Positions 1 to 4,585 of a stretch of DNA of 5,625 nt are shown here, piece by piece. Positions within the stretch are counted from its first letter, which is position 1, and the number at the start of each line of letters is the position of its first letter. Origin of the DNA: Candidatus Bathyarchaeota archaeon (GTDB taxonomy: Archaea; Thermoproteota; Bathyarchaeia; RBG-16-48-13; GCA-020355125); contig DAOVBJ010000073.1 of the NCBI GenBank assembly GCA_030670615.1, positions 1-5,625 on the forward strand. The letters are read 5' to 3'. Made by a program: the position numbers and the translations under genes. Under the pieces are notes generated by a model. The model saw only the letters and a list, made by a program, of their open reading frames with translations, had not been told where the DNA came from and made no database searches.

Positions 1-468
1 ATCACATCCTTGAAGAGATTCGTTGAGGCGGGGGGAACGTTGATCACCTTCAACGCATCCTGTGCCTTCGCCATCAAATCTTTCGGACTTCAGATGCGAA
101 ACGTCTTAGACAAAGTTTCCTCCAAGGAATTCTTCTGTCCAGGATCAACCCTCCGCACCGTCATTCACATCGATCACCCATTGGGATATGGGATGCCTGA
201 AGAATGCCTCGTCCTCTTCTGGGACAGCCCTGCCTTCGAAGTCCTTCCCTCAGGATTCAACGATCGGTACGAGATAATCGTCAGCTACCCTGAGCGAGAT
301 GTGCTTGGTAGCGGGTGGCTCAGCGGTGAGGAGAAACTTCGGCGGAAAGCGGGGATGGTGGCTGCGCACATCGGTGAAGGCCAGGTCGTGCTAATAGGTT
401 TCAGAGTTCAGCACAGGGCTCAAACCCACGGCACATTTAAGCTACTGTTTAATGCCCTCTTGGGGTAA
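1..468 (+). CDS. M14 zinc carboxypeptidase-like protein, C-terminal part (5' end outside window)
   Basis: The frame is open from base 1, so the 155 residues seen are the C-terminal part of a longer protein. The TTG at position 10 lies inside the open frame and is probably an internal leucine rather than the start. The piece resembles the C-terminal domain found after the catalytic domain in large M14 (carboxypeptidase A-type) metallopeptidase-like proteins. Landmarks are an AGGTLITF strand-turn near residues 10-17, EFFCPGS at 43-49, HPLGYGMPEE at 59-68, a GSGWLSGEE segment at 103-111 and the family-like ending IGFRVQHRAQTHGTFKLLFN at 132-151. This domain looks like a glutamine-amidotransferase-type alpha/beta fold, but no catalytic triad or M14 zinc ligands are visible because the peptidase domain lies outside. 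Enzymatic activity therefore cannot be judged here. The family match is from memory of the ending motif and fairly secure; substrate and location are unknown. Confidence 0.75.
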   Translation: MTSLKRFVEAGGTLITFNASCAFAIKSFGLQMRNVLDKVSSKEFFCPGSTLRTVIHIDHPLGYGMPEECLVLFWDSPAFEVLPSGFNDRYEIIVSYPERDVLGSGWLSGEEKLRRKAGMVAAHIGEGQVVLIGFRVQHRAQTHGTFKLLFNALLG

Positions 469-706
469 AGCTTTTCGGTAGACTCTTGTGAGACCGATTG
501 AGGAGAGCTAGCTAGTAATTGTGGTTTAGGTATGTGAAAGAAAAAAGGAAGGTGTGGTGATTAAGTATCTAAGCGTCTACGTCCCCCTCCCCAAGTATTA
601 TCAAATCAGAGTATGACACCCAGTGCGGTCATAAGCTCCTGTAGAGGTATTGCATTAGTGCGTGCTAGATCCTTTTCACCCATATGTAATCCGCCTATTC
701 TACATA

Positions 707-714
707 TTTTTTTT
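707..714 (+). terminator. Oligo-T tract, possible archaeal terminator
   Basis: Eight consecutive T on the plus strand, about 240 bases after the stop of the M14-like gene. Archaeal RNA polymerase commonly stops at U-runs without a hairpin. The distance from the gene makes the assignment uncertain, and an unannotated short transcript in between is also possible. Confidence 0.35.
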
Positions 715-808
715 ACCCACTTAAGAATAAGTCTGGTACCCTAGGGACTGCATAGTGCGGTAAGGATCAGCGACTGTGGCGTCGTCGTCACATAAGGTTA
801 TTATTTCT

Positions 809-818
809 GTTTACAATA
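809..818 (+). promoter_or_regulatory. TATA-like box before the candidate structured RNA
   Basis: The AT-rich element TTTACAATA lies about 25 bases before position 838, where the base-paired region begins. That is the usual archaeal TATA-to-start spacing. The match to TTTATA-type boxes is imperfect, so it is support rather than proof. Confidence 0.4.
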
Positions 819-837
819 GTATGTATTGGGGTAAAAT

Positions 838-1015
838 GGTGGCCCTTTCAGGACAATGAGGTGGCAGTTGAGTATAAGGGGGGGGAACGGTCAAACCGTA
901 CGGAGAACAATGCTTGTTCTCTGCGCTGTGCTTCAGGTGAGCATTATTGACTGCGCAATAAGGCGTTTGACCGCTCAAAGCCATCTCGTAACTGACGGAA
1001 AAAAAGGGCACCACC
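838..1015 (+). ncRNA. Candidate structured RNA or leader RNA, family not recognised
   Basis: The two ends pair: GGTGGCCCTTT (838-848) with AAAGGGCACCACC (1003-1015), leaving a 2-base CA bulge. Inside follow nested helices: GAGGTGGC 858-865 with GCCATCTC 980-987 (one G-U pair), TTGAG 868-872 with CTCAA 974-978, and CGGTCAAAC 888-896 with GTTTGACCG 965-973. The head carries two hairpins. One is very strong: 901-910 with 914-923, closing on a TGC loop. The other is 929-932 with 940-943, inside a possible 923-926/953-956 stem. A TATA-like box at 809-818 fits a start near 838. The element ends about 40 bases before the peroxiredoxin start, so it could be a separate RNA or that gene's leader. It lacks signatures I would expect of RNase P RNA, SRP RNA, 5S rRNA or tRNA. 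The opposite strand could form much the same fold; the TATA position favours plus. Confidence 0.5.
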
Positions 1016-1017
1016 CC

Positions 1018-1026
1018 CTTTATGAT
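1018..1026 (+). promoter_or_regulatory. Weak TATA-like element before the peroxiredoxin gene
   Basis: CTTTTATGA lies about 32-40 bases upstream of the TTG start at 1058 and would place a transcript start near 1045-1050, giving a nearly leaderless message. The alternative is that the peroxiredoxin is transcribed through the structured region from the upstream TATA box at 809-818. Confidence 0.3.
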
Positions 1027-1057
1027 TAAGGAAATGTTGTTCTAAGGTGGAATTTCA

Positions 1058-1519
1058 TTGGTTGTTGAGGGCGAAGAAGCACCCAACTTTACGCTGAAGT
1101 CAGATGAGAGAAGAGATATTTCGTTGAGCGATTACAGGGGGAAAAATGTGGTGCTTTATTTCTATCCCAAGGACGGCACTCCCGGATGTACCAACGAGGC
1201 TAAGGCGTTCCGGGATGCCATCAAGGACTTTGAGAAGGAGAACGCCGTCATCTTGGGAGTGAGCAAAGACAGCGTCGAATCCCACCAAAAATTCAAACGG
1301 AAACACAATCTTCCCTTCACTTTGCTCAGCGACCCCGAAGGAGAAGTCTTGAGTCTCTACAGCGTGTGGAAGCAAAAGAGCATGTTCGGCAAAACCTTCA
1401 TGGGCATCGAACGAACCACCTTCCTGCTGGATGAGCAGGGTGTGGTGCGGAAAATCTATCGAAAGGTCCGAGTGAAGGGCCACGCCCAAGCGTGTCTCCT
1501 GAACTTGACTCAGACGTAG
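1058..1519 (+). CDS. Peroxiredoxin, Bcp/PrxQ family, without the usual resolving cysteine
   Basis: A 153-residue thioredoxin-fold peroxidase, full length for the family, that would reduce hydrogen peroxide and organic hydroperoxides in the cytoplasm using an external thiol reductant. The N-terminal GEEAPNFTL (5-13), the strand VVLYFYPKDGTPGCT (31-45) and the GVSKDSVESH helix start (67-76) are typical. Peroxidatic Cys44 lies in the TPGCT motif, with Thr41 and Pro42 in the usual positions, and Arg119 in GIERTTF is the expected active-site arginine. In most PrxQ proteins the resolving cysteine sits five residues after the first, but here that position is Lys49. The only other cysteine is Cys146 near the C-terminus, so the protein may work by a 1-Cys or atypical mechanism. 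The start is TTG, supported by AAGGTGG at 1044-1050 with a 7-base spacer. The gene stands alone, convergent with the ribosomal cluster, and follows a structured region that might regulate it. The family call is secure; the mechanism is inferred. Confidence 0.93.
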   Translation: MVVEGEEAPNFTLKSDERRDISLSDYRGKNVVLYFYPKDGTPGCTNEAKAFRDAIKDFEKENAVILGVSKDSVESHQKFKRKHNLPFTLLSDPEGEVLSLYSVWKQKSMFGKTFMGIERTTFLLDEQGVVRKIYRKVRVKGHAQACLLNLTQT

Positions 1520-1620
1520 AGAAGAAACGTGTACTTCGCTGTTTGAGGGATTAACGACCCGCTGTGTGGACTGGATTCCTCGCGAGCCCAACACTAGCCA
1601 TCGTGACGAAAATATTTTAG

Positions 1621-1652
1621 TCCTCTCTAACGCGCAATGCGTAAAATGAGGA
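1621..1652 (+). other. Possible hairpin downstream of the peroxiredoxin gene
   Basis: TCCTC (1621-1625) pairs with GAGGA (1648-1652), and ACGC (1630-1633) pairs with GCGT (1639-1642), leaving a small internal loop and a 5-base hairpin loop. A T-rich stretch ATATTTTAG lies just before it, at 1612-1620. It may protect or end the peroxiredoxin message, but the stems are short. Confidence 0.3.
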
Positions 1653-1691
1653 TCATCTGAGTGTTGCGTCGAGACCGTAAGCGAAAGTATT

Positions 1692-1705
1692 GAAATTATT
1701 ATAAA
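1692..1705 (-). promoter_or_regulatory. TATA-like element in the convergent gap, orientation uncertain
   Basis: On the minus strand the sequence reads TTTATAATAATTTC, a good archaeal TATA-type match. It would start a transcript near 1672 running toward the 3' end of the peroxiredoxin gene. It could also simply be AT-rich terminator sequence. Confidence 0.25.
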
Positions 1706-1706
1706 C

Positions 1707-1712
1707 TAAAAA
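1707..1712 (-). terminator. T5 run downstream of the ribosomal protein cluster
   Basis: On the minus strand five T occur about 95 bases after the uL15 stop, the first such run met by a polymerase leaving the cluster. A U-run terminator is plausible but short. Confidence 0.25.
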
Positions 1713-1805
1713 CGAGTCACATGGTTCCTAGGGGATCCCCTTCACGTCCAATCTTTGCTGAGGTCAATTGAATCAGGATTGCACAAGCGCGCGCTAAAAG
1801 CGTTC

Positions 1806-2273
1806 TTATTCGGGGGTGTCCCCGTTCTCTGCTACGTCGTCTACTGTGGAGAGAACGCGTCCCCCTGCCTGCTCAATTTTCTGGGCCGCGGCCTCGCTCC
1901 AAGATGTAGCGGTCACGATCAGTGGTTGAGTGACTTTCCCGGAGCCGAGGAGTTTATCAACACCCAGCTCGCCAAGGTTGACGGCGACCCCGTCTTGTAT
2001 CTTCTTGGCTAATCCTTTGGTTAAGAGTGTGTTGACTTGTTCATCTAGCTCACCGACGTTCAAGGTCTCTGATGTGGGTACCCAGGCACGTTTGAAGCCG
2101 TGCTTTCCGAAGTAATCGGGCTCATATCTGATGACCCAAGTCCATTTGTGCTTCTTTCGTCCAGCTTTTCCGTGGCCGCCTCTCATGCCAACGTTCCGGT
2201 GCTGACCAACCCGTCCCCACCCGTGGGTTCTGGAGCCGCGCTGTCGCCGAACCTTCCTCAGTCTATGGGGCAC
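1806..2273 (-). CDS. rpl15: Large-subunit ribosomal protein uL15 (L15/L27a)
   Basis: Structural protein of the 50S subunit, 155 residues, the usual archaeal size. The N-terminal basic extension RGSRTHGWGRVGQHRNVGMR (12-31) followed by RGGHGKAGRKKHKWTW (31-46) and PDYFGKHGF (52-60) is the archaeal/eukaryotic L27a signature. The C-terminal part (about 78-150) forms the globular fold shared by L15 and L18e, with VNLGELGVDKLLG at 98-110. The histidine/tryptophan-containing N-terminal segment separates it from the related L18e. I chose the GTG at 2273 because it gives the conserved beginning PHRLRKVR and has GGAGG (plus-strand 2283-2287) nine bases upstream. The longer TTG start at 2306 would add eleven residues. 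The start overlaps the end of uL13 by 11 bases, so translation is probably coupled. It is the last gene of the cluster; secY or another usual partner does not follow. Confidence 0.95.
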   Translation of the reverse strand: MPHRLRKVRRQRGSRTHGWGRVGQHRNVGMRGGHGKAGRKKHKWTWVIRYEPDYFGKHGFKRAWVPTSETLNVGELDEQVNTLLTKGLAKKIQDGVAVNLGELGVDKLLGSGKVTQPLIVTATSWSEAAAQKIEQAGGRVLSTVDDVAENGDTPE

Positions 2274-2766
2274 GGTGACTCGCCTCCAAGGGGTTAATCC
2301 ACCCAAAATCCCCCATGAGCGCGCCGACGGTCATGGAGGGAAACAGATCCTTCACCGCGTCGGGGAAAGTTTGAGTTGAAGCATCTTTCAAAGCCTGTGG
2401 GACTCCGACGTAGACCTCTAGCCTCCGGTACGCGATCTTGCCCTGTGGCTTCTTCCAGGGAAGCATCCCCCGCACAACCCTACGAACGTACGTTTCCGGT
2501 CGCCTCGGGTGCTTCGGAGCCTTCGTCTGAGACCCCAATGTTCTTCGTCCGAGTCGGGTTTTGAACGCGTCAAGAAGGTATTTCTTGCTTCCGGAGATGA
2601 CTGCTTTTTCAGCGTTCACCACAACGATCTCTTCGCCATTAAGTATGCGCTTTGCAATGTAGCTGGCAAGTCGCCCGAGTATGACGCCCGATGCATCCAC
2701 CACAGTCTTATGCGTTCCCGTGGGACGCATCCGAGACTTGCGAGTTCTCTTGTGGGGGGTGTTCAC
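2263..2766 (-). CDS. rpl13: Large-subunit ribosomal protein uL13
   Basis: 50S subunit protein, 167 residues. The core begins with VVDASGVILGRLASYIAKRI (22-41), continues through VVVNAEKAVISGSK (48-61), a basic loop TKAPKHPRRPETYVRRVVRG (81-100) and MLPWKKPQGKIAYRRLEVYVG (101-121), all standard L13 landmarks. About 18 basic residues precede the core, a little more than usual. The start is GTG at 2766, preceded by the strong ribosome-binding site AGGAGAGG (plus-strand 2773-2780) with a 6-base spacer; that site overlaps the uS14 stop codon, so the genes are co-transcribed. Its normal archaeal neighbours are L18e and uS9 with RNA polymerase subunit genes, but here it lies between uS14 and uL15. 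An ATG at residue 13 is a possible shorter start, but the ribosome-binding site favours the longer one. Confidence 0.96.
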   Translation of the reverse strand: MNTPHKRTRKSRMRPTGTHKTVVDASGVILGRLASYIAKRILNGEEIVVVNAEKAVISGSKKYLLDAFKTRLGRRTLGSQTKAPKHPRRPETYVRRVVRGMLPWKKPQGKIAYRRLEVYVGVPQALKDASTQTFPDAVKDLFPSMTVGALMGDFGWINPLEASHRAP

Positions 2767-2772
2767 GATAAG

Positions 2773-2780
2773 CCTCTCCT
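2773..2780 (-). promoter_or_regulatory. Strong ribosome-binding site for uL13
   Basis: AGGAGAGG on the minus strand, six bases before the GTG start of uL13 and overlapping the stop codon of uS14. It decides the uL13 start and indicates coupled translation. Confidence 0.75.
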
Positions 2781-2949
2781 AAGAATACTTCTTGAATCCT
2801 AGAGCCGGGGCATTCTCCCTGAAACACTGACGGCACATGTTTATGCCGTAGGATCGGATGATGGGGCCGTAGGAGCCACATCTACGACAGGGTCGACTGC
2901 CCTTTCCATACTTCTTCTTTGCTTCACTTCGAGCCAAGTCTTCACCCAC
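2779..2949 (-). CDS. rps14: Small-subunit ribosomal protein uS14, zinc-binding type
   Basis: A 56-residue 30S protein, full length for the archaeal family. It contains two CxxC pairs, Cys21/Cys24 in PCRRCGSYGP and Cys39/Cys42 in MCRQCFRE, which bind one zinc ion, and ends in the conserved LGFKKYS. The stretch KKYGKGSRPCRRCG (12-25) is the usual rRNA-contacting part. The only reasonable start is GTG at 2949. No strong ribosome-binding site precedes it, and the nearby ATG at 2951 is in another frame. The gene heads the uS14-uL13-uL15 cluster and has a TATA box about 120 bases upstream, giving an unusually long leader for an archaeal message. In most archaea uS14 lies between uL5 and uS8 of the spc-type cluster; those neighbours are absent here. 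Confidence 0.94.
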   Translation of the reverse strand: MGEDLARSEAKKKYGKGSRPCRRCGSYGPIIRSYGINMCRQCFRENAPALGFKKYS

Positions 2950-2989
2950 ATGATATTAAGGTTGAATCGATGGTGGGAACATGGATTCA

Positions 2990-3011
2990 CGGCTTCGAAT
3001 TTTGAAGACCG
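2990..3011 (-). other. Bulged hairpin in the uS14 leader
   Basis: CGGCTTC (2990-2996) and GAAGACCG (3004-3011) pair over seven base pairs with one bulged base and a 7-base loop; flanking GATT/AATC can extend the stem after small internal loops. Its place in the leader of a ribosomal protein message suggests a possible regulator-binding element, but nothing proves this. Confidence 0.3.
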
Positions 3012-3069
3012 CTTAATCCCAAAGACGTTCCACGTGGAGTCGAATTCAGATTAGCTGACGTAAATCCCT

Positions 3070-3077
3070 CTTATAAA
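3070..3077 (-). promoter_or_regulatory. TATA box of the uS14-uL13-uL15 cluster
   Basis: The minus strand reads TTTATAAG, close to the archaeal TATA consensus. A transcript would begin near 3047, giving a leader of about 100 bases before the uS14 GTG. No closer TATA-like element was seen. Confidence 0.55.
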
Positions 3078-3396
3078 CATAATGTACCCTTAAAACGCTC
3101 ATTTTACGCTACATAGAGCAGAGCGATGCGAAGAGACTCATGCAACTAGGCCACCGCGGGAGAATGAGGAGCAAGACAACAGGGACTTAGAAGACGTAGA
3201 AGACCCTATTTCCATGTGAAGATGAGGTAACGGCGTGGAAAACACTCGTATGTCCTTTCTGAACCAAAGTCAAGCAGGAGTCCACGCAACGTCAGAGGAA
3301 GGGTTTTTCCGAGGAGTGAATCCCCAGTTACGGGGTTATGTATTTTGGTGTCCGCTTCATGGGAAATGATGGAACAACACAGAATTGAAATGATGG

Positions 3397-3675
3397 TCAA
3401 CGATTGTTCTCGTCGAGTTGGGGACCGCCCTGTTTCTCGTTGATGAGGGCTGTTTTCTTCTTGTGGGTAAACCGCTTTATTTCCCGCTCCCGCTTCATGG
3501 CTTCTGAGCGGGTGTTAAACCACTCGAAATAGACGATTTGGCGTAGCTTCTTCATTCGAGTGTACCTCGAGCCCCGTCCCTTCGAATGCTGTTCCATCCG
3601 GGTCTTCAAGTCTTGGGTGTATCCAGTGTAGTAACTGCCATCTCCACAGAGAAGGATATAAACGTAGTACGCCAC
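3397..3675 (-). CDS. Small GIY-YIG nuclease-domain protein (UPF0213/YhbQ-like)
   Basis: A 92-residue protein made almost wholly of one GIY-YIG domain. The two sequence halves are YYVYILLCGDGSYYTGYT (3-20), containing the GIY-like YVYI and YIG-like YTG strands. Arg26 in KTRMEQH matches the expected catalytic arginine, with His30 four residues on. RGSRYTR (34-40) follows, and a helix SEAMKREREIKRF (57-69) carries the glutamate expected to bind metal (Glu63 or Glu65). The residues from 80 on are a polar tail. Family members are compact, generally uncharacterised proteins thought to act on DNA ends or repair intermediates; the exact role is unknown. The start is GTG, 12 bases after the flavin-reductase-like stop, so the two are probably co-transcribed. 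This pairing does not by itself imply a joint function. No separate partner domain is present. Confidence 0.9.
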   Translation of the reverse strand: MAYYVYILLCGDGSYYTGYTQDLKTRMEQHSKGRGSRYTRMKKLRQIVYFEWFNTRSEAMKREREIKRFTHKKKTALINEKQGGPQLDENNR

Positions 3676-3687
3676 CCTTTATCAGTC

Positions 3688-4197
3688 CTAGAAGCCTCTG
3701 AACTTTCTTCTACCCTGTTCGTCACGACCCATGTTAAAGAGCGCCTTCTTATGCTCTTTAGAGATGTAAGCGGTCAAGATCTCTCCTGCGAAGATGGTGT
3801 GGTCTCCCGTTCTCAGCTCTCCCACGACCTTGCACTCCAGGTTTACCACGCCTTCCTTGATGAGGGGGGGCGTCACGTACTTGGAGGGTAACGGTGTTAA
3901 TCCCGTCTCCTTGAACTTGTCCACCTCTCTTCCGGAGTGGGATCCACAATACAGAACCTCCTCCTCGATCTCTATGCTTGGAAAGACGAGGACGAACTCA
4001 CCGCCCTCGTGGATAAGTCTGTGACTATACCGTGTCACGCCGATGGATATGACGGCCATGGAGGGATTGTGGGAAGTGGGCATATTCCACCCCAAGGTAA
4101 TGATGTTGGGTCTACCAGCTCCGTCTATTGAGACAGCTAGAACCGTCCTTTCAGGATACTTCCTCAGCCAAGCCTCATCTGCCGTAACCTCTCGCAA
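3688..4197 (-). CDS. Flavin reductase-like, FMN-binding split-barrel protein
   Basis: A 169-residue protein of the flavin-reductase-like (FMN-binding split barrel) family, complete at both ends. The order of landmarks is standard: RTVLAVSIDGAGRPNIIT (17-34), the substrate/FMN-side WNMPTSHNPSMAVISIG (37-53), RYSHRLIHEGGEFVLVFPS (56-74), the motif CGSHSGREVDKF (84-95), PLIKEGVVNLECKVV (111-125) and GDHTIFAGEIL (131-141). Members bind FMN and either pass electrons from NAD(P)H or act as flavodoxin-like carriers. The substrate cannot be deduced. The TTG start is preceded by GAGG with an 8-base spacer; the frame is open further upstream but lacks a better start. It lies 41 bases after the truncated paralogue and 12 bases before the GIY-YIG gene. 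An AT-rich stretch at 4236-4243 might act as its own promoter. Confidence 0.9.
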   Translation of the reverse strand: MREVTADEAWLRKYPERTVLAVSIDGAGRPNIITLGWNMPTSHNPSMAVISIGVTRYSHRLIHEGGEFVLVFPSIEIEEEVLYCGSHSGREVDKFKETGLTPLPSKYVTPPLIKEGVVNLECKVVGELRTGDHTIFAGEILTAYISKEHKKALFNMGRDEQGRRKFRGF

Positions 4198-4238
4198 CGT
4201 TTTAACCTCTATAGACTCTTTAGTGTGTCTTGACGTAT

Positions 4239-4568
4239 TTATTTTTTCGTGAAACCTTGGACATCGATCTTATGGTGGAGACTCCGGTATTCACTGGGGT
4301 TGTAGACGAAGGGAGCGGCTTTCCGTTCCAATTCCTCCGCCTCGTTCAGAACCTCTTGATCCACGTGAACAAAGATGGCCTCGCCGAAAAACGGGCAGGG
4401 AGAGCCTAACTGAGTCCTCTCTTTAACAACGCACTCAAGGTTCACGGGACTCTCCAGAATAAAGGGCAGCTTTTTCTCCTCTGCTGACTCGGGCAACAAC
4501 TGGTTGTTTGAGACGTCTACGAGCGATGTTGATGTACGTGATTTCGGTGAGAAGAAAAGGCATCCCAC
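4239..4568 (-). pseudogene. N-terminally truncated flavin reductase-like protein
   Basis: The 109 residues match only the C-terminal half of the FMN-binding split-barrel family. LPFILESPVNLECVV (34-48) and PFFGEAIFVHVDQEV (59-73) align with PLIKEGVVNLECKVV and IFAGEILTAYISKE of the neighbouring complete protein, and the C-terminal YNPSEYRSLHHKIDVQGFTK (89-108) looks like a normal family ending. The N-terminal strands, including the FMN-contacting WxxPxS and CGxxSGRxVDKF segments, are missing. The preceding 330 bases encode an unrelated frame, not the lost half. The ATG at 4568 is the first clear start; a GTG two codons earlier is an alternative, and AGGTGGG abuts the ATG. A decayed tandem duplicate is the simplest reading, but an expressed half-domain subunit that pairs with another protein cannot be excluded. 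Confidence 0.6.
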
Positions 4569-4585
4569 CTCATTTAAGGCAACCT

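Larger units (their letters stand above)
469..837. other. Gene-less stretch between the M14-like gene and the candidate RNA
   Basis: No convincing protein gene is seen on either strand; the reading frames are short and broken. It holds a run of eight T at 707-714, which on the plus strand could end transcription of the M14-like gene. A small hairpin is possible at 776-791 (6-bp stem including one G-U pair, loop TCGT). The octamer AGTGCGGT occurs twice, near 624 and 754. I see no tRNA-like T-loop and no clear C/D-box pair. Confidence 0.5.
1520..1805. other. Convergent intergenic region between peroxiredoxin and uL15
   Basis: No protein gene is supported. It contains a hairpin at 1621-1652, a TATA-like AT-rich element at 1692-1705, an A5 run at 1708-1712 (T5 on the minus strand) that could end the ribosomal transcript, and a 12-base perfect palindrome AGGGGATCCCCT at 1730-1741. 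The TATA-like element in a convergent gap might drive a short antisense RNA, but no structured product was recognised. Confidence 0.5.
2950..3396. other. Leader of the ribosomal cluster plus gene-poor stretch
   Basis: The part next to uS14 (2950-3050) is probably its transcribed leader. It contains a bulged hairpin, CGGCTTC 2990-2996 with GAAGACCG 3004-3011, and the palindrome TCCACGTGGA at 3029-3038. From 3080 to 3396 I see no convincing gene on either strand. One 64-residue minus-strand frame (3206-3400, TTG start overlapping the GIY-YIG stop) resembles no family I know. A weak CCCC/GGGG inverted repeat lies near 3322-3335. No tRNA was found. Confidence 0.5.

Noticed and set aside
929..943. 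CAGG...AGCA resembling the symmetric loop of SRP RNA helix 8
   Set aside because: The GGAA tetraloop and its stem between the two halves are missing, and the whole element is too short for archaeal SRP RNA.
811..1014. Minus-strand 67-residue ORF opposite the candidate RNA
   Set aside because: It lies across the inverted-repeat structure, resembles no family and has unlikely composition; the open frame is best explained by chance.
1100..1594. Minus-strand 164-residue ORF
   Set aside because: It is the shadow of the peroxiredoxin gene, whose plus-strand frame has clear family motifs.
1645..1668. Possible C/D-box guide RNA (ATGAGGA and CTGA nearby)
   Set aside because: The C box does not match RTGATGA and there is no proper C'/D' pair at guide spacing.
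1724..1740. GGTTCCTAGGGGATCC as a tRNA T-arm
   Set aside because: It lacks the conserved T-loop pattern, and no D-arm, anticodon arm or acceptor stem can be placed around it.
1755..2802. Several plus-strand ORFs of 61-97 residues
   Set aside because: They lie opposite uL15, uL13 and uS14 and have no recognisable motifs.
3206..3400. Minus-strand 64-residue ORF whose TTG overlaps the GIY-YIG stop
   Set aside because: The TTGA overlap is suggestive, but there is no good ribosome-binding site, no recognised motif and the composition is unconvincing; not annotated as a gene.
3586..4252. Plus-strand ORFs and a second minus-strand frame across the flavin-reductase and GIY-YIG genes
   Set aside because: They are antisense or alternative-frame shadows of genes with clear family motifs.
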